Of a stretch of DNA of 15,694 nucleotides, positions 7,427 through 13,876 are shown piece after piece. Each line of letters opens with the position of its first letter. Positions within the stretch are counted from its first letter, which is position 1. Below the pieces are notes generated by a model. That model was not told where the DNA came from. It searched no databases and saw only the letters and a program-made list of their open reading frames with translations. Source of the DNA: Deltaproteobacteria bacterium (lineage in GTDB: Bacteria; Myxococcota_A; Polyangia; Polyangiales; Houyiibacteriaceae); the NCBI GenBank assembly GCA_019309605.1, contig JAFDFW010000028.1, forward strand, positions 1 to 15,694. The letters are read 5' to 3'. The position numbers were made by a program, and so were the translations under genes.

Positions 7427-7963
7427 TTATTGCTCGCGCTGGTTCACCGCAAAGCTCACGTTGCCGTAGCCCGCGGACGCGGCGGAGAACATCACCTTCT
7501 TCACGACCCGGAAGTCGATGTTTCGGTCCGCCTGCACGATGAGTCGGCCTGCGAACGGCTCCGAAGGATGAATCGTCTCCCACTTGCGCTTCTCTGCCTC
7601 GAGGCCCTGAATGAGCGGCTCGATGCGGTCCACTTGTGCGGACTGCCCCTGGGTCTGCGTGTCGGCAACCCGGGTGCCGTCAAGCGTGATCACGCGCTCG
7701 TCGACGGCGATGATCGGCGAGATCTCGATCTGCTGCGTGTTGTTCGCATCCGGCATTGAGATGGTCGGCTGTTGCGCGACCAGCTCGCCCGAGGCGGAAA
7801 ACGACATGAGCAGGAAGATCACCAACACGATCAGGAAGTCGATGAATGGGATCAGCGGAATCTGGTGGTCCACCGACTTGCGCCCGTGACCCGAAACTCG
7901 GGCGCGAACGAACTTCAGCGGAATGGTTCGGAGCAACTCTGGTTGTGGCCGTTTGATCGCCAT
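7427..7963 (-). CDS. ExbD/TolR-family proton-channel subunit (second TolR of minus operon)
   Basis: 178 residues. A basic N-terminus is followed by the family signature I-P-L-I-P-F-I-D-F-L at 35-44 and one membrane span to about 55. Asp42 is the membrane aspartate that carries protons in ExbD/TolR/MotB proteins. The periplasmic part (about 60-178) ends with the usual TolR-like segment: I-V-Q-A-D-R-N-I-D-F-R, then V-K-K-V-M and a final F-A-V strand. It lies 9 bp after the neighbouring TolR gene and 10 bp before the single-span gene. It differs clearly from its neighbour TolR, so the two are paralogs with separate roles rather than a recent copy. Confidence 0.92.
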   Translation of the reverse strand: MAIKRPQPELLRTIPLKFVRARVSGHGRKSVDHQIPLIPFIDFLIVLVIFLLMSFSASGELVAQQPTISMPDANNTQQIEISPIIAVDERVITLDGTRVADTQTQGQSAQVDRIEPLIQGLEAEKRKWETIHPSEPFAGRLIVQADRNIDFRVVKKVMFSAASAGYGNVSFAVNQREQ

Positions 7964-7972
7964 GATTTTCCC

Positions 7973-8464
7973 CTACAGGAACGCAGCTCCGTCGGCCATC
8001 GACAGGTTTGCAAAGCCCGCCGCTATCGCGACATCCATTGCCCGAACGACGTCCTCGTAACGGACCCCGTCCTCGGGCGCGACAATCAAATCGTCACGCT
8101 TGTCCCAGGCCTGCTTCCACTGAGCGAGCTTGGTTTCTAGCTCATCGACGTCGAACTCCTTCTGGTCCGCCACGACGCGCTTACTGATATCGATGCTCTC
8201 CCCTGCGGAGGACCCCAGGACGTATCCCGAGTTCCGGACCTGCAGGATGAGCTTCACTTTCTCGTCCTCTGGCGGCGCATCTTCCGTCGATGCCTGCCCC
8301 GGGACCTGCTGGTTGGCGTTGATCGCGGCCAGCTGGTTCCAAACCGCGGTCGCCAACAAGAACATGACGCAACACAGCAGGAGGTCGATGAACGGAATCA
8401 GGGGGATTTCCTGATTGACCGCTTTCTTTCCGGAGTTACCTCCGCCGCTATCGATTGCAGCCAT
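7973..8464 (-). CDS. ExbD/TolR-family proton-channel subunit (first TolR of minus operon)
   Basis: 163 residues. A short Gly/Ser-rich cytoplasmic N-terminus is followed by I-P-L-I-P-F-I-D-L-L at 20-29 with Asp27 as the membrane carboxylate, and a single span to about 41 that includes a Cys-Cys pair. The periplasmic part starts with an acidic Pro-rich linker (near 59-68), then a TolR-like alpha/beta domain with I-V-A-P-E-D-G-V-R-Y-E-D-V-V near 126-139. It starts 8 bp downstream of the TolQ gene and is followed 9 bp later by the second TolR. Together these would build one TolQ5-TolR2-type channel, or two alternative TolR dimers. Confidence 0.92.
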   Translation of the reverse strand: MAAIDSGGGNSGKKAVNQEIPLIPFIDLLLCCVMFLLATAVWNQLAAINANQQVPGQASTEDAPPEDEKVKLILQVRNSGYVLGSSAGESIDISKRVVADQKEFDVDELETKLAQWKQAWDKRDDLIVAPEDGVRYEDVVRAMDVAIAAGFANLSMADGAAFL

Positions 8465-8472
8465 TGAAGCCG

Positions 8473-9123
8473 TTACTCCGCGGGCATGTTCTGAAGATCG
8501 ACCTTCGAGCGGTTGCCCACGACGAGGTTCAGAACCTGGACGCTGGCCGCGTTGATGTCGTCGATGATCTTCTGAGTTTTGCCGTTGAGAAGGCCCATCA
8601 TGAGGAGCGCGAAGACCGCGGTGATCAAACCGAACGCGGTGCAGTTCATCGCTTCCTCGATGCCCTTCGCGAGACCAGTCGCCTTGCTGGCTGCATCGGC
8701 CTTGGCCACCTCACCGAACGCGGTGATGAGACCGACAACCGTTCCGAACAAACCGCAAAGCATGCCGACGTTAGCGAGCAAGCCGAGGTACGGCGTTCGC
8801 CGTTCGATGAGCGGTAGCTCTTTGAGTGCTGCTTCGTCCATAGCTGCCTGAACCTCAGCGTCTGGCCGGTTCACTTTGAGCAAACCCTGCTTGACGATGC
8901 GCGCGAGCGGGTTCTGCTCCGCCGAGCAAACCTTGATGGCGCCCGCCACATCTCCTGCGGTGATGCACTTCTGCATCTTCGCGATGAACTCGTCCTTGTC
9001 GATCGACGCTTTGTAGAGATACATCGCACGCTCGATCGTGAACCCGATTGCGAACACGAGACAAACGAGGATCAGCCACATCGCCCATCCGCCTGCTTCA
9101 AAGTGGTATGCCAACTTGGCCAT
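8473..9123 (-). CDS. MotA/TolQ/ExbB-family proton-channel protein (minus operon)
   Basis: 216 residues with three membrane spans (about 12-31, 113-136, 158-179), as in TolQ/ExbB. The channel residues are recognisable: G-T-V-V-G-L with Thr128 in span 2 and G-I-E-E-A-M-N-C-T-A-F-G-L in span 3, where Glu157 and Thr162 match the Glu and Thr considered functional in E. coli ExbB. The cytoplasmic loop 35-110 is of normal size. A strong Shine-Dalgarno AGGAGG (minus strand, 9138-9133) sits 9 nt before the ATG. It is the first gene of the four-gene minus operon, read from the promoter near 9271-9298. Confidence 0.94.
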   Translation of the reverse strand: MAKLAYHFEAGGWAMWLILVCLVFAIGFTIERAMYLYKASIDKDEFIAKMQKCITAGDVAGAIKVCSAEQNPLARIVKQGLLKVNRPDAEVQAAMDEAALKELPLIERRTPYLGLLANVGMLCGLFGTVVGLITAFGEVAKADAASKATGLAKGIEEAMNCTAFGLITAVFALLMMGLLNGKTQKIIDDINAASVQVLNLVVGNRSKVDLQNMPAE

Positions 9124-9219
9124 TTCTTCCTGCCTCCTGCGAACTTTACTTTGACAGTGTTATCCGGAGCCCGACTGAGTACGGTGCGATCCCCACCACT
9201 GCCTTCTAACTAAAACTCG

Positions 9220-9237
9220 CTGTTCCCCCCAGAACAG
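9220..9237 (-). repeat. Inverted repeat CTGTTC-N6-GAACAG
   Basis: A perfect 6-bp inverted repeat (9220-9225 and 9232-9237) with a 6-nt loop rich in one base (five C on the plus strand, G in the transcript). It lies in the predicted leader of the minus operon and shares two bases with the next inverted repeat. It could be a leader stem-loop or part of an operator. Confidence 0.5.
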
Positions 9238-9262
9238 TAAGCAATTCCAAGGTTTGCTTACT
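9236..9262 (-). repeat. Perfect 9-bp inverted repeat AGTAAGCAA-N9-TTGCTTACT
   Basis: Arms at 9236-9244 and 9254-9262 are exact reverse complements with a 9-nt spacer. The predicted start of the minus transcript is near 9264, so the repeat would form a stem-loop at the very 5' end of the mRNA. Alternatively, as DNA, it is a dyad overlapping the initiation region, a natural place for a repressor dimer. Confidence 0.6.
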
Positions 9263-9270
9263 ACAACTGG

Positions 9271-9298
9271 ATGATAACGGTTGGATCCAGCAAGTCAA
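9271..9298 (-). promoter_or_regulatory. Sigma70-like promoter for minus TolQ operon
   Basis: On the minus strand TTGACT (9298-9293) and TATCAT (9276-9271) are separated by 16 bp. Each hexamer matches the consensus at 5 of 6 positions, notable in such GC-rich DNA. The start should fall near 9264, about 140 nt before the ATG at 9123. Confidence 0.55.
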
Positions 9299-9377
9299 CA
9301 TCGTGCCTGATTCAGCTCCTTAGAAACCGGGGGGGAGCCCGAGCTTGGGTCAGAAAGCGGAAAAAGCTGTAGTCGCG

Positions 9378-9407
9378 TTGACAACTTTGCGGGGCGTGGG
9401 GTAGCTT
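9378..9407 (+). promoter_or_regulatory. Candidate sigma70-like promoter for plus TolQ operon
   Basis: A perfect TTGACA (9378-9383) is followed after 18 bp by TAGCTT (9402-9407), which keeps TA and the final T of a -10 box. The start would be near 9414, about 140 nt before the ATG at 9555. Confidence 0.42.
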
Positions 9408-9420
9408 GCCCCTCGGTCAA

Positions 9421-9432
9421 GGGGTTCGCCCC
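9421..9432 (+). other. UUCG-capped leader hairpin GGGG-TTCG-CCCC
   Basis: GGGG, TTCG, CCCC forms a stable tetraloop hairpin a few bases after the predicted plus-strand start. The same GGGG can also pair with an upstream CCCCT (9409-9413) if transcription starts earlier. Confidence 0.4.
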
Positions 9433-9554
9433 AACAGTCGCAATGATTTCAATGGATTCCAGCTTTCTGGGTCCAAATTTCAGTGAGGCTGGAGGGATGC
9501 GAAAAATAGGGGTCTTCTCGCCAATTCACCGGCGAGCCGGAGGGAGCCGCAGGC

Positions 9555-10187
9555 ATGCATGAAATCTGGGAGGCACTGGTCGAAGGTGCTCCGTTTTCGT
9601 TCGTCAATCTCTTTGTTCTAGCCTTCGGCGTCGGGGTCATCATCGACCGCGCTTGGTATATCCGCATGAATTACAGCGTGGATGCCGCGGAGTTCATGAA
9701 CCGAATTCGAAAGCTGGTGCAGGCCGGAAACATCGATCGCGCGATTCGTCAGTGCGACGCGAAGGCCGTGCCGCTGCTCGAAGTCGTGAAGTCGGGGCTG
9801 ACCCAGGTGAACCGCGGCGAAGAGGCGGTCATCGCCTCGATGGAAGAGAAGATGTCTGAGGTGATCCCAGCGCTCGAGAAGCGAACTGGGTCGCTATGGA
9901 CCTTGGCCAACATCGCTACACTGATTGGGCTGCTCGGCACGATCAGCGGTCTCATTCGCGCCTTCAAGGCAGTCGGCACCATCGACGACCCCTCTCAAAA
10001 GACGGCGTTGTTATCTGCCGGTATCGCCGAAGCCATGTGGAATACCTTCCTCGGTCTCTTGATCGCGGTGATCTTCATGGTCGCTCACCTCGTACTTCAC
10101 GGGCTCACGAAGCGGCACAAGCACGAGATGGAAAAGGTCACGATGCAGCTCGAGAATCTCCTCACGCTGCGCCGGCAAGGCGGTTGA
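9555..10187 (+). CDS. MotA/TolQ/ExbB-family proton-channel protein (plus operon)
   Basis: 210 residues with spans at about 14-33, 117-137 and 160-181. Channel motifs are L-G-T-I-S-G-L with Thr129 and G-I-A-E-A-M-W-N-T-F-L-G-L with Glu159 and Thr164, matching the ExbB/TolQ proton-path residues. A GGAGGGA sequence (9539-9545) about 9 nt before the ATG serves as ribosome site. It is first in a three-gene operon, 12 bp before the next gene. It is clearly related to the minus-strand TolQ in layout, but the sequences diverge outside the channel motifs, so these are old paralogs rather than a recent inverted duplication. Confidence 0.94.
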   Translation: MHEIWEALVEGAPFSFVNLFVLAFGVGVIIDRAWYIRMNYSVDAAEFMNRIRKLVQAGNIDRAIRQCDAKAVPLLEVVKSGLTQVNRGEEAVIASMEEKMSEVIPALEKRTGSLWTLANIATLIGLLGTISGLIRAFKAVGTIDDPSQKTALLSAGIAEAMWNTFLGLLIAVIFMVAHLVLHGLTKRHKHEMEKVTMQLENLLTLRRQGG

Positions 10188-10199
10188 TCGGGCCCGGCC

Positions 10200-10757
10200 A
10201 TGCCCGCACGCCTGACACCACGCCAACGAGCCTACGTCCGGAAGCGAACGCGCATTCCCGACCTCGATCCGTCAGAGACGAGTGGCGAGCTGAACATCGT
10301 CCCGTTCTTAGACATCGTCGTGAACATCGTCATGTTCTTGTTGATGACCTTGACCACAGTGGCCTTCTTCTCGCAGATCGAAGCAGCCCTCCCAGAGTAC
10401 CGCACTGGTGGTATCGGCAAGCGCGCGGCCGCCGATGAAGCCCTCAACTTGAACGTCACGGTGACCCGAGAGGGGGTCGTTGTCTCCGGGTCAGGTGGCA
10501 AGCTCGCACGCGGCTGCACCACCACGGCGCCCGGCAAAGTGATTACCGTCCCCGCTGGCATGAACGGCGAGCATGATTGGAAGGGCCTCACCACGTGCGT
10601 CAGCCGCGTGAAGGAGCAGTTCGAGGACGAAACTAGAGTCACGCTCAGCGCCGATCCGGAAATCCCCTACGAAGACCTGATCGCCGCCATGGACGCGGTC
10701 CGGGGCGATGACAACGAGCTCTTCCCGGACGTCTTGCTGTCGGCGGGGATTCGATAA
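10200..10757 (+). CDS. ExbD/TolR-family proton-channel subunit (first TolR of plus operon)
   Basis: 185 residues. A long basic cytoplasmic N-terminus (1-30) is followed by L-N-I-V-P-F-L-D-I-V at 31-40 with Asp38 as the membrane carboxylate, and a span to about 56. The periplasmic domain carries two Cys (in R-G-C-T-T-T and T-T-C-V-S) that may form a disulphide, unlike the other TolR proteins here. The domain ends with P-Y-E-D-L-I-A-A-M-D-A-V, the usual TolR helix. The stop overlaps the next start by one base (TAATG), implying translational coupling. Confidence 0.92.
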   Translation: MPARLTPRQRAYVRKRTRIPDLDPSETSGELNIVPFLDIVVNIVMFLLMTLTTVAFFSQIEAALPEYRTGGIGKRAAADEALNLNVTVTREGVVVSGSGGKLARGCTTTAPGKVITVPAGMNGEHDWKGLTTCVSRVKEQFEDETRVTLSADPEIPYEDLIAAMDAVRGDDNELFPDVLLSAGIR

Positions 10758-11359
10758 TGGCGAACGAAAGCAGCAGGCCGCCGCGTGAATCTCTAGCGCC
10801 GCCCATCTCGGTGGCGCCAGTGTCGATGTCGTACGTCAACCGCGTCGTCCGAGCGAAGCTCCGCCGCCGCGCCGAACCGGAGCACTTCGGGCTCAACATC
10901 TATCCGATGATGGACATGCTCACGATCCTGCTGGTCTACATGATGGCGATCTTCGCTTCATCGTCAGCGGCGGCCGTTCAGGAAAGCGCAGAGCTGCGCA
11001 TCCCCTACTCCACCTCGCAAGTAGAACTCAGCGACGCCATCTCCGTCCAAATCTCACGAGGCGGGGTCGTGGTCGACGGCAAGTCTGTCCTCGAGCTCCG
11101 CAACGGCATCGTCGACCCGAGCCTCAAGCAGGGCGGCAGCAGCGGGTTTTTGATCACACCGCTGTACAAGAGGCTCAGTGAGATTCGCGACCGAAAGAAG
11201 AGGACGGCACAGCGTTTCGCGAACCAGCCCTTCGTCGGAGACGTGCAGATCATCGCCGACAAGCGGACGCCATATCGGACGCTGAGCGAGGTGATTTACA
11301 CGCTGGGGCAGACCGAGTTTAAGAATCTGCGGTTTGTGGTGAACAAGAAGCACAAGTAG
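10757..11359 (+). CDS. ExbD/TolR-family proton-channel subunit (second TolR of plus operon)
   Basis: 200 residues, starting at the ATG within TAATG of the preceding gene. The cytoplasmic N-terminus is unusually long (about 45 residues, Pro-rich then Arg-rich). The membrane segment L-N-I-Y-P-M-M-D-M-L (46-55) has Asp53. The periplasmic domain (about 75-200) shows A-D-K-R-T-P-Y-R-T-L-S-E-V, then a final F-V-V strand and a Lys-rich C-terminus. TolQ followed by two TolR genes is the gene order of Myxococcus aglR-aglQ-aglS; the sequence alone cannot assign it to gliding. No terminator follows in the next 240 bp. Confidence 0.91.
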   Translation: MANESSRPPRESLAPPISVAPVSMSYVNRVVRAKLRRRAEPEHFGLNIYPMMDMLTILLVYMMAIFASSSAAAVQESAELRIPYSTSQVELSDAISVQISRGGVVVDGKSVLELRNGIVDPSLKQGGSSGFLITPLYKRLSEIRDRKKRTAQRFANQPFVGDVQIIADKRTPYRTLSEVIYTLGQTEFKNLRFVVNKKHK

Positions 11360-11432
11360 CTCTACACGATCGGACAACGGCTCGCGACGCACGTGCTCGC
11401 GATTGGGGCCCGCTCGGCCGAGAGTAAAGCCT

Positions 11433-11444
11433 GTTATTCGAGGG
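11433..11444. repeat. Left copy of 12-bp inverted repeat flanking the LamG lipoprotein gene
   Basis: GTTATTCGAGGG here is the exact reverse complement of 12524-12535. Similarity extends on both sides (AAGCC before; interrupted match after), so it may be part of a longer dispersed repeat. It lies in the 243-bp gap 11360-11602, where I otherwise see only a 10-bp palindrome (CTCGGCCGAG at 11413-11422) and no convincing promoter or terminator. Confidence 0.35.
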
Positions 11445-11602
11445 TTGCGACTCGGAAAAACGAAGCGCAAACGTTGCGCCGTTTCGTGTCGATCGGCGAA
11501 AAGCCGAATCCTTCCATGACACCTGCCGAGTGACCGTCGCGCAACCTTTGCGTGGACGAAAAAGGAAAGAAATACGTATAGCGGCGCATCTCATGACGAC
11601 CC

Positions 11603-12451
11603 ATGCGGTACTTATTCGGATTTCTATGTGTCTGCGCGCTCGGACTGATGCCCTTGGTTGGGTGCAGCGAGACGGCGGGCACGGGCGGAAGTGGTGGCAC
11701 TGCTGGAAGCGGCGGCGCTGGTGGCGACGGCGGTATGGCCGGTGATGGTGGAACCGGTGGCACCGCCGGCCAGGGTGGCGGTGGAACCGGTGGTACGGCC
11801 GGCCAGGGTGGTGCAGGAGGTCAAGTGAGCGCAGTTGGTCTCGTGGCTTACTATCCCTTCAGCGGCAACGCTCAGGACGAAAGCGGAAACGGCAATGACG
11901 GGAGCACGATGGGCGGAGCCACGTTGGCTACGGATCGATTCGGGAGCACGGACAGCGCCTATCAGTTGGACGGGACAAGCGGCTACATCGAGGTCCCAGA
12001 CAGTGCAGACTTCAACTTCAATCAACCGATCACGTTGACCGCCTGGATCTATCTGAATGACAACACCAAAGGGGGCATCGTCGGACAGTGGGGACCTGGT
12101 GGTTTGGGCGGAGACGCCTTCGTGCTTTCAGTGAAGGGCGGAAAGCTCAAGTTCACCCTTCCGATGCCAGGCCTCTACGAGTTGGACTCACAAAGCACTC
12201 TGGCTGAGATGCAGTGGCTATTCGTCGGCGTTGTGTACGACGGCACAGACCTGAAGTTGTTCATCAATGGTACCGAGGATGCATCCGACACCACTACCGT
12301 CGATCAGGTCGACTCGGACCAGCCCGTGAGAATCGGCTTCGAGCGAATCATCATTAGCGACCCAGGCTACCTTGACGGGCTCGTAGACGATGTGCGCATA
12401 TACAAGCGCGCGTTGTCGGACGGGGAGATACAGCAGTTGTATCAGCCCTAG
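11603..12451 (+). CDS. Lipoprotein with Gly-rich linker and LamG-like (concanavalin-fold) domain
   Basis: 282 residues. A lipoprotein signal (M-R-Y-L-F-G-F...) ends in lipobox L-V-G-C, with Cys21 as the lipidated residue. A linker of Gly, Thr, Ala and Ser (about 25-73) includes two 11-residue repeats. Residues about 75-282 form a LamG/Laminin_G_3-type jelly-roll: V-A-Y-Y-P-F-S-G-N-A-Q-D-E-S-G-N-G-N-D, then G-Y-I-E-V-P-D-S, T-L-T-A-W-I-Y, F-I-N-G and the closing D-D-V-R-I-Y-K-R-A-L-S motif ahead of the C-terminus. Such domains often bind sugars or protein ligands on the cell surface. No clear Shine-Dalgarno precedes the ATG. Nearly the same first 20 bases open the next lipoprotein gene. Confidence 0.92.
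   Translation: MRYLFGFLCVCALGLMPLVGCSETAGTGGSGGTAGSGGAGGDGGMAGDGGTGGTAGQGGGGTGGTAGQGGAGGQVSAVGLVAYYPFSGNAQDESGNGNDGSTMGGATLATDRFGSTDSAYQLDGTSGYIEVPDSADFNFNQPITLTAWIYLNDNTKGGIVGQWGPGGLGGDAFVLSVKGGKLKFTLPMPGLYELDSQSTLAEMQWLFVGVVYDGTDLKLFINGTEDASDTTTVDQVDSDQPVRIGFERIIISDPGYLDGLVDDVRIYKRALSDGEIQQLYQP
11747..11812 (+). repeat. Two 33-bp tandem repeats coding a Gly-rich linker
   Basis: Units 11747-11779 and 11780-11812 match at 30 of 33 bases and each encodes G-G-T-G-G-T-A-G-Q-G-G. Copy number in such linkers is likely to vary between strains. Confidence 0.85.
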
Positions 12452-12748
12452 GCTGCTAGGAAGAACAAGACCTGGATCGTTTCGCTGGAGACGCGGAGAG
12501 ACTAGCGTCGGTGGCAGCCGTAGCCCTCGAATAACCGGGCTTATTGGTGGTTGAGGTCCAACCGGCAACGCGGGTTTCACCCCAGCAAGTGCAGTTGTAA
12601 CGCACCCGCTGCGCCCCCACGCCCCAAACGCAAAGCCTGCACGTCACGGTAGCAGAATCCCCTGCAATACCGGGCTTGCGACCTGGCGCGCCTGATGCAG
12701 CTACGTAACCCGACTTAGGGGCGCACCGCGCCAGATCGGGAGGTTGTC
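12452..12748. other. 297-bp gap without a supported gene
   Basis: It holds the right copy of the 12-bp inverted repeat and, at its end, a ribosome site GGGAGG (12738-12743) for the next gene. An antisense frame stays open here and contains a C-x2-C / C-x-C cluster, but has no ribosome site or recognisable domain. I see no convincing promoter or terminator. Confidence 0.4.
12524..12535. repeat. Right copy of 12-bp inverted repeat flanking the LamG lipoprotein gene
   Basis: CCCTCGAATAAC is the reverse complement of 11433-11444. It lies 73 bp after the stop of the LamG gene. Confidence 0.35.
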
Positions 12749-13657
12749 ATGCGGTACCTATTCGGATTGATGTGCGTGCTGCTGCTGGTCGGCATCGGCT
12801 GCGGCAACACCGAGGGGAGTTCCTGCAGCGAGGCCGAGATCGGCCGCGAGTCGTGCGACGCGGATGATAGCTCGATTCAGCTCCGTTGCAGCGAGGATGG
12901 GGTCTGGGTTGAAGCAGGGGGGTTCTGCACCTCCGGCAAGCACTGTATGTCCAGAGACGGGGACGCGACCTGTGTCAATGATGATTGTGACACCCAGCAA
13001 GAGGATTTCTGTTTTCAGCTGAATAATACCGACTGCGACGGCACTGTGCTTCAGGAGTGCTTAGGACCAGCTGGCTGCCCCGTGTGGACCTCGGTCGACT
13101 GTGCGGATTCGGGCCAGGTGTGCACCGTCGAGACCAGACCGGCCTCTTGCGTCATTCCGGGTGCGTGCATAGACGGTACGACTCGATGCTCTTCCGACCG
13201 CAGCGAGGTCGAGACCTGTCAGGGCGGCGATTGGAACGTCACGGCAACCTGTGAGCAAGACCAGCTTTGCAATGACCTTGGCGAAACGGCACAGTGTGTC
13301 GACGCGGCATGCACCGAGGGCGAAACCCGTTGTGCCGACAACAATGTCGAGACCTGCAGTGCACTGGGCTTGTGGACTGTGACGGCGACTTGCAATCCAG
13401 GTCAGGCTTGCCAAGTCGTGAACGACGAGGCGCAGTGCGTTTCCGACGACGATTCATGCACCGCTGACAAGCTATTCGAGCAGCGTTGCAGTCCTGACGA
13501 TGAGGTCTGGGTTCAAGAGTGCCGAAATACTGGAACACAGGAAGCGCCTGTCTACACATGGGTGAACGTCCAGGACTGCAGCACACTGACGCCGGACTAC
13601 GTATGCCAGCAGGTTGCACCGGGAACAACCCCGTACTGCTTCGCGCCACCGGGTTGA
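12749..13657 (+). CDS. Cys-rich lipoprotein with five six-Cys modules
   Basis: 302 residues with Shine-Dalgarno GGGAGG 5 nt before the ATG. The lipoprotein signal M-R-Y-L-F-G-L... ends in V-G-I-G-C, making Cys18 the lipid-carrying residue. The mature part has 32 further Cys arranged as five modules of about 45-60 residues: Cys 26-75, 80-134, 140-183, 188-230 and 237-297. Four have six Cys each; the second has eight. Modules 3 and 4 are closest (T-R-C, then V-E-T-C, W-x-V-T-A-T-C, A-Q-C-V), a sign of internal duplication. Disulphide-rich surface proteins of this style are common in Myxococcota genomes. The function is unknown; adhesion or binding is a guess. Confidence 0.9.
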   Translation: MRYLFGLMCVLLLVGIGCGNTEGSSCSEAEIGRESCDADDSSIQLRCSEDGVWVEAGGFCTSGKHCMSRDGDATCVNDDCDTQQEDFCFQLNNTDCDGTVLQECLGPAGCPVWTSVDCADSGQVCTVETRPASCVIPGACIDGTTRCSSDRSEVETCQGGDWNVTATCEQDQLCNDLGETAQCVDAACTEGETRCADNNVETCSALGLWTVTATCNPGQACQVVNDEAQCVSDDDSCTADKLFEQRCSPDDEVWVQECRNTGTQEAPVYTWVNVQDCSTLTPDYVCQQVAPGTTPYCFAPPG

Positions 13658-13710
13658 ACGTCGGCAGCGACTCGATGTGCGACGTCGGGGCGTTTGAGGT
13701 GCAGCCGTAG
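13645..13710 (+). pseudogene. Relic C-terminus of a beta-helix-type exported protein
   Basis: Right after the Cys-rich gene, in another frame, the sequence reads N-V-G-S-D-S-M-C-D-V-G-A-F-E-V-Q-P and stops at a TAG (13708-13710). C-D-[IV]-G-A-F-E-x-Q at a C-terminus is what I remember from choice-of-anchor Q / parallel beta-helix surface proteins. Only about 20 residues remain and the rest is absent, so this looks like a remnant left by deletion or recombination at a lipoprotein locus. Confidence 0.4.
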
Positions 13711-13876
13711 GACTTGGGGCAGCAATGATGATTGTCCATCACTCGGCGACCAACCACGAGTAACTCCCGTTATTCACGACGACCAGCAGTTCCGATCCCT
13801 GGTTGTCGTTCACTTCATTGGCCCATCGAGCACGCCCGTTGCGAGCCGTTCTCCGGTCGCGTGCCATACTCCGCGG

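Larger units (their letters stand above)
9124..9554. promoter_or_regulatory. Divergent control region between two TolQ-TolR-TolR operons
   Basis: A 431-bp stretch without a supported gene. It is more AT-rich than its surroundings and separates two operons transcribed away from each other. It holds a good promoter for the minus operon, a fair one for the plus operon about 100 bp away, two chained inverted repeats downstream of the minus start, and a UUCG-capped hairpin downstream of the plus start. Both predicted leaders are about 140 nt long. A shared regulator acting in the about 80-150 bp between the promoters is possible but no known operator is recognised. Confidence 0.6.

Noticed and set aside
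9443..9562. Possible 39-codon leader peptide overlapping the plus TolQ start by 8 bases
   Set aside because: No ribosome site at the first ATG, and the GGAGGG before the internal ATG at 9497 directly abuts it, leaving no spacing; the peptide has no recognisable character.
7427..10757. Large inverted duplication of a TolQ-TolR operon
   Set aside because: The two operons are alike in layout and motifs, but the proteins differ strongly outside channel residues; no DNA-level inverted repeat was evident on reading.
11360..11602. Terminator after the plus motor operon
   Set aside because: Hairpins can be drawn (for example around 11413-11422), but none is followed by a T-tract.
12456..12647. Antisense frame with C-x2-C and C-x-C between the two lipoprotein genes
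   Set aside because: The only start is a GTG without a ribosome site, and no family is recognised; it could be a decayed fragment but evidence is too thin.
13694..13876. N-terminal extension of the EVE protein by 61 residues
   Set aside because: The extension is unlike the family and has no ribosome site; EVE homology starts at the ATG at 13877.
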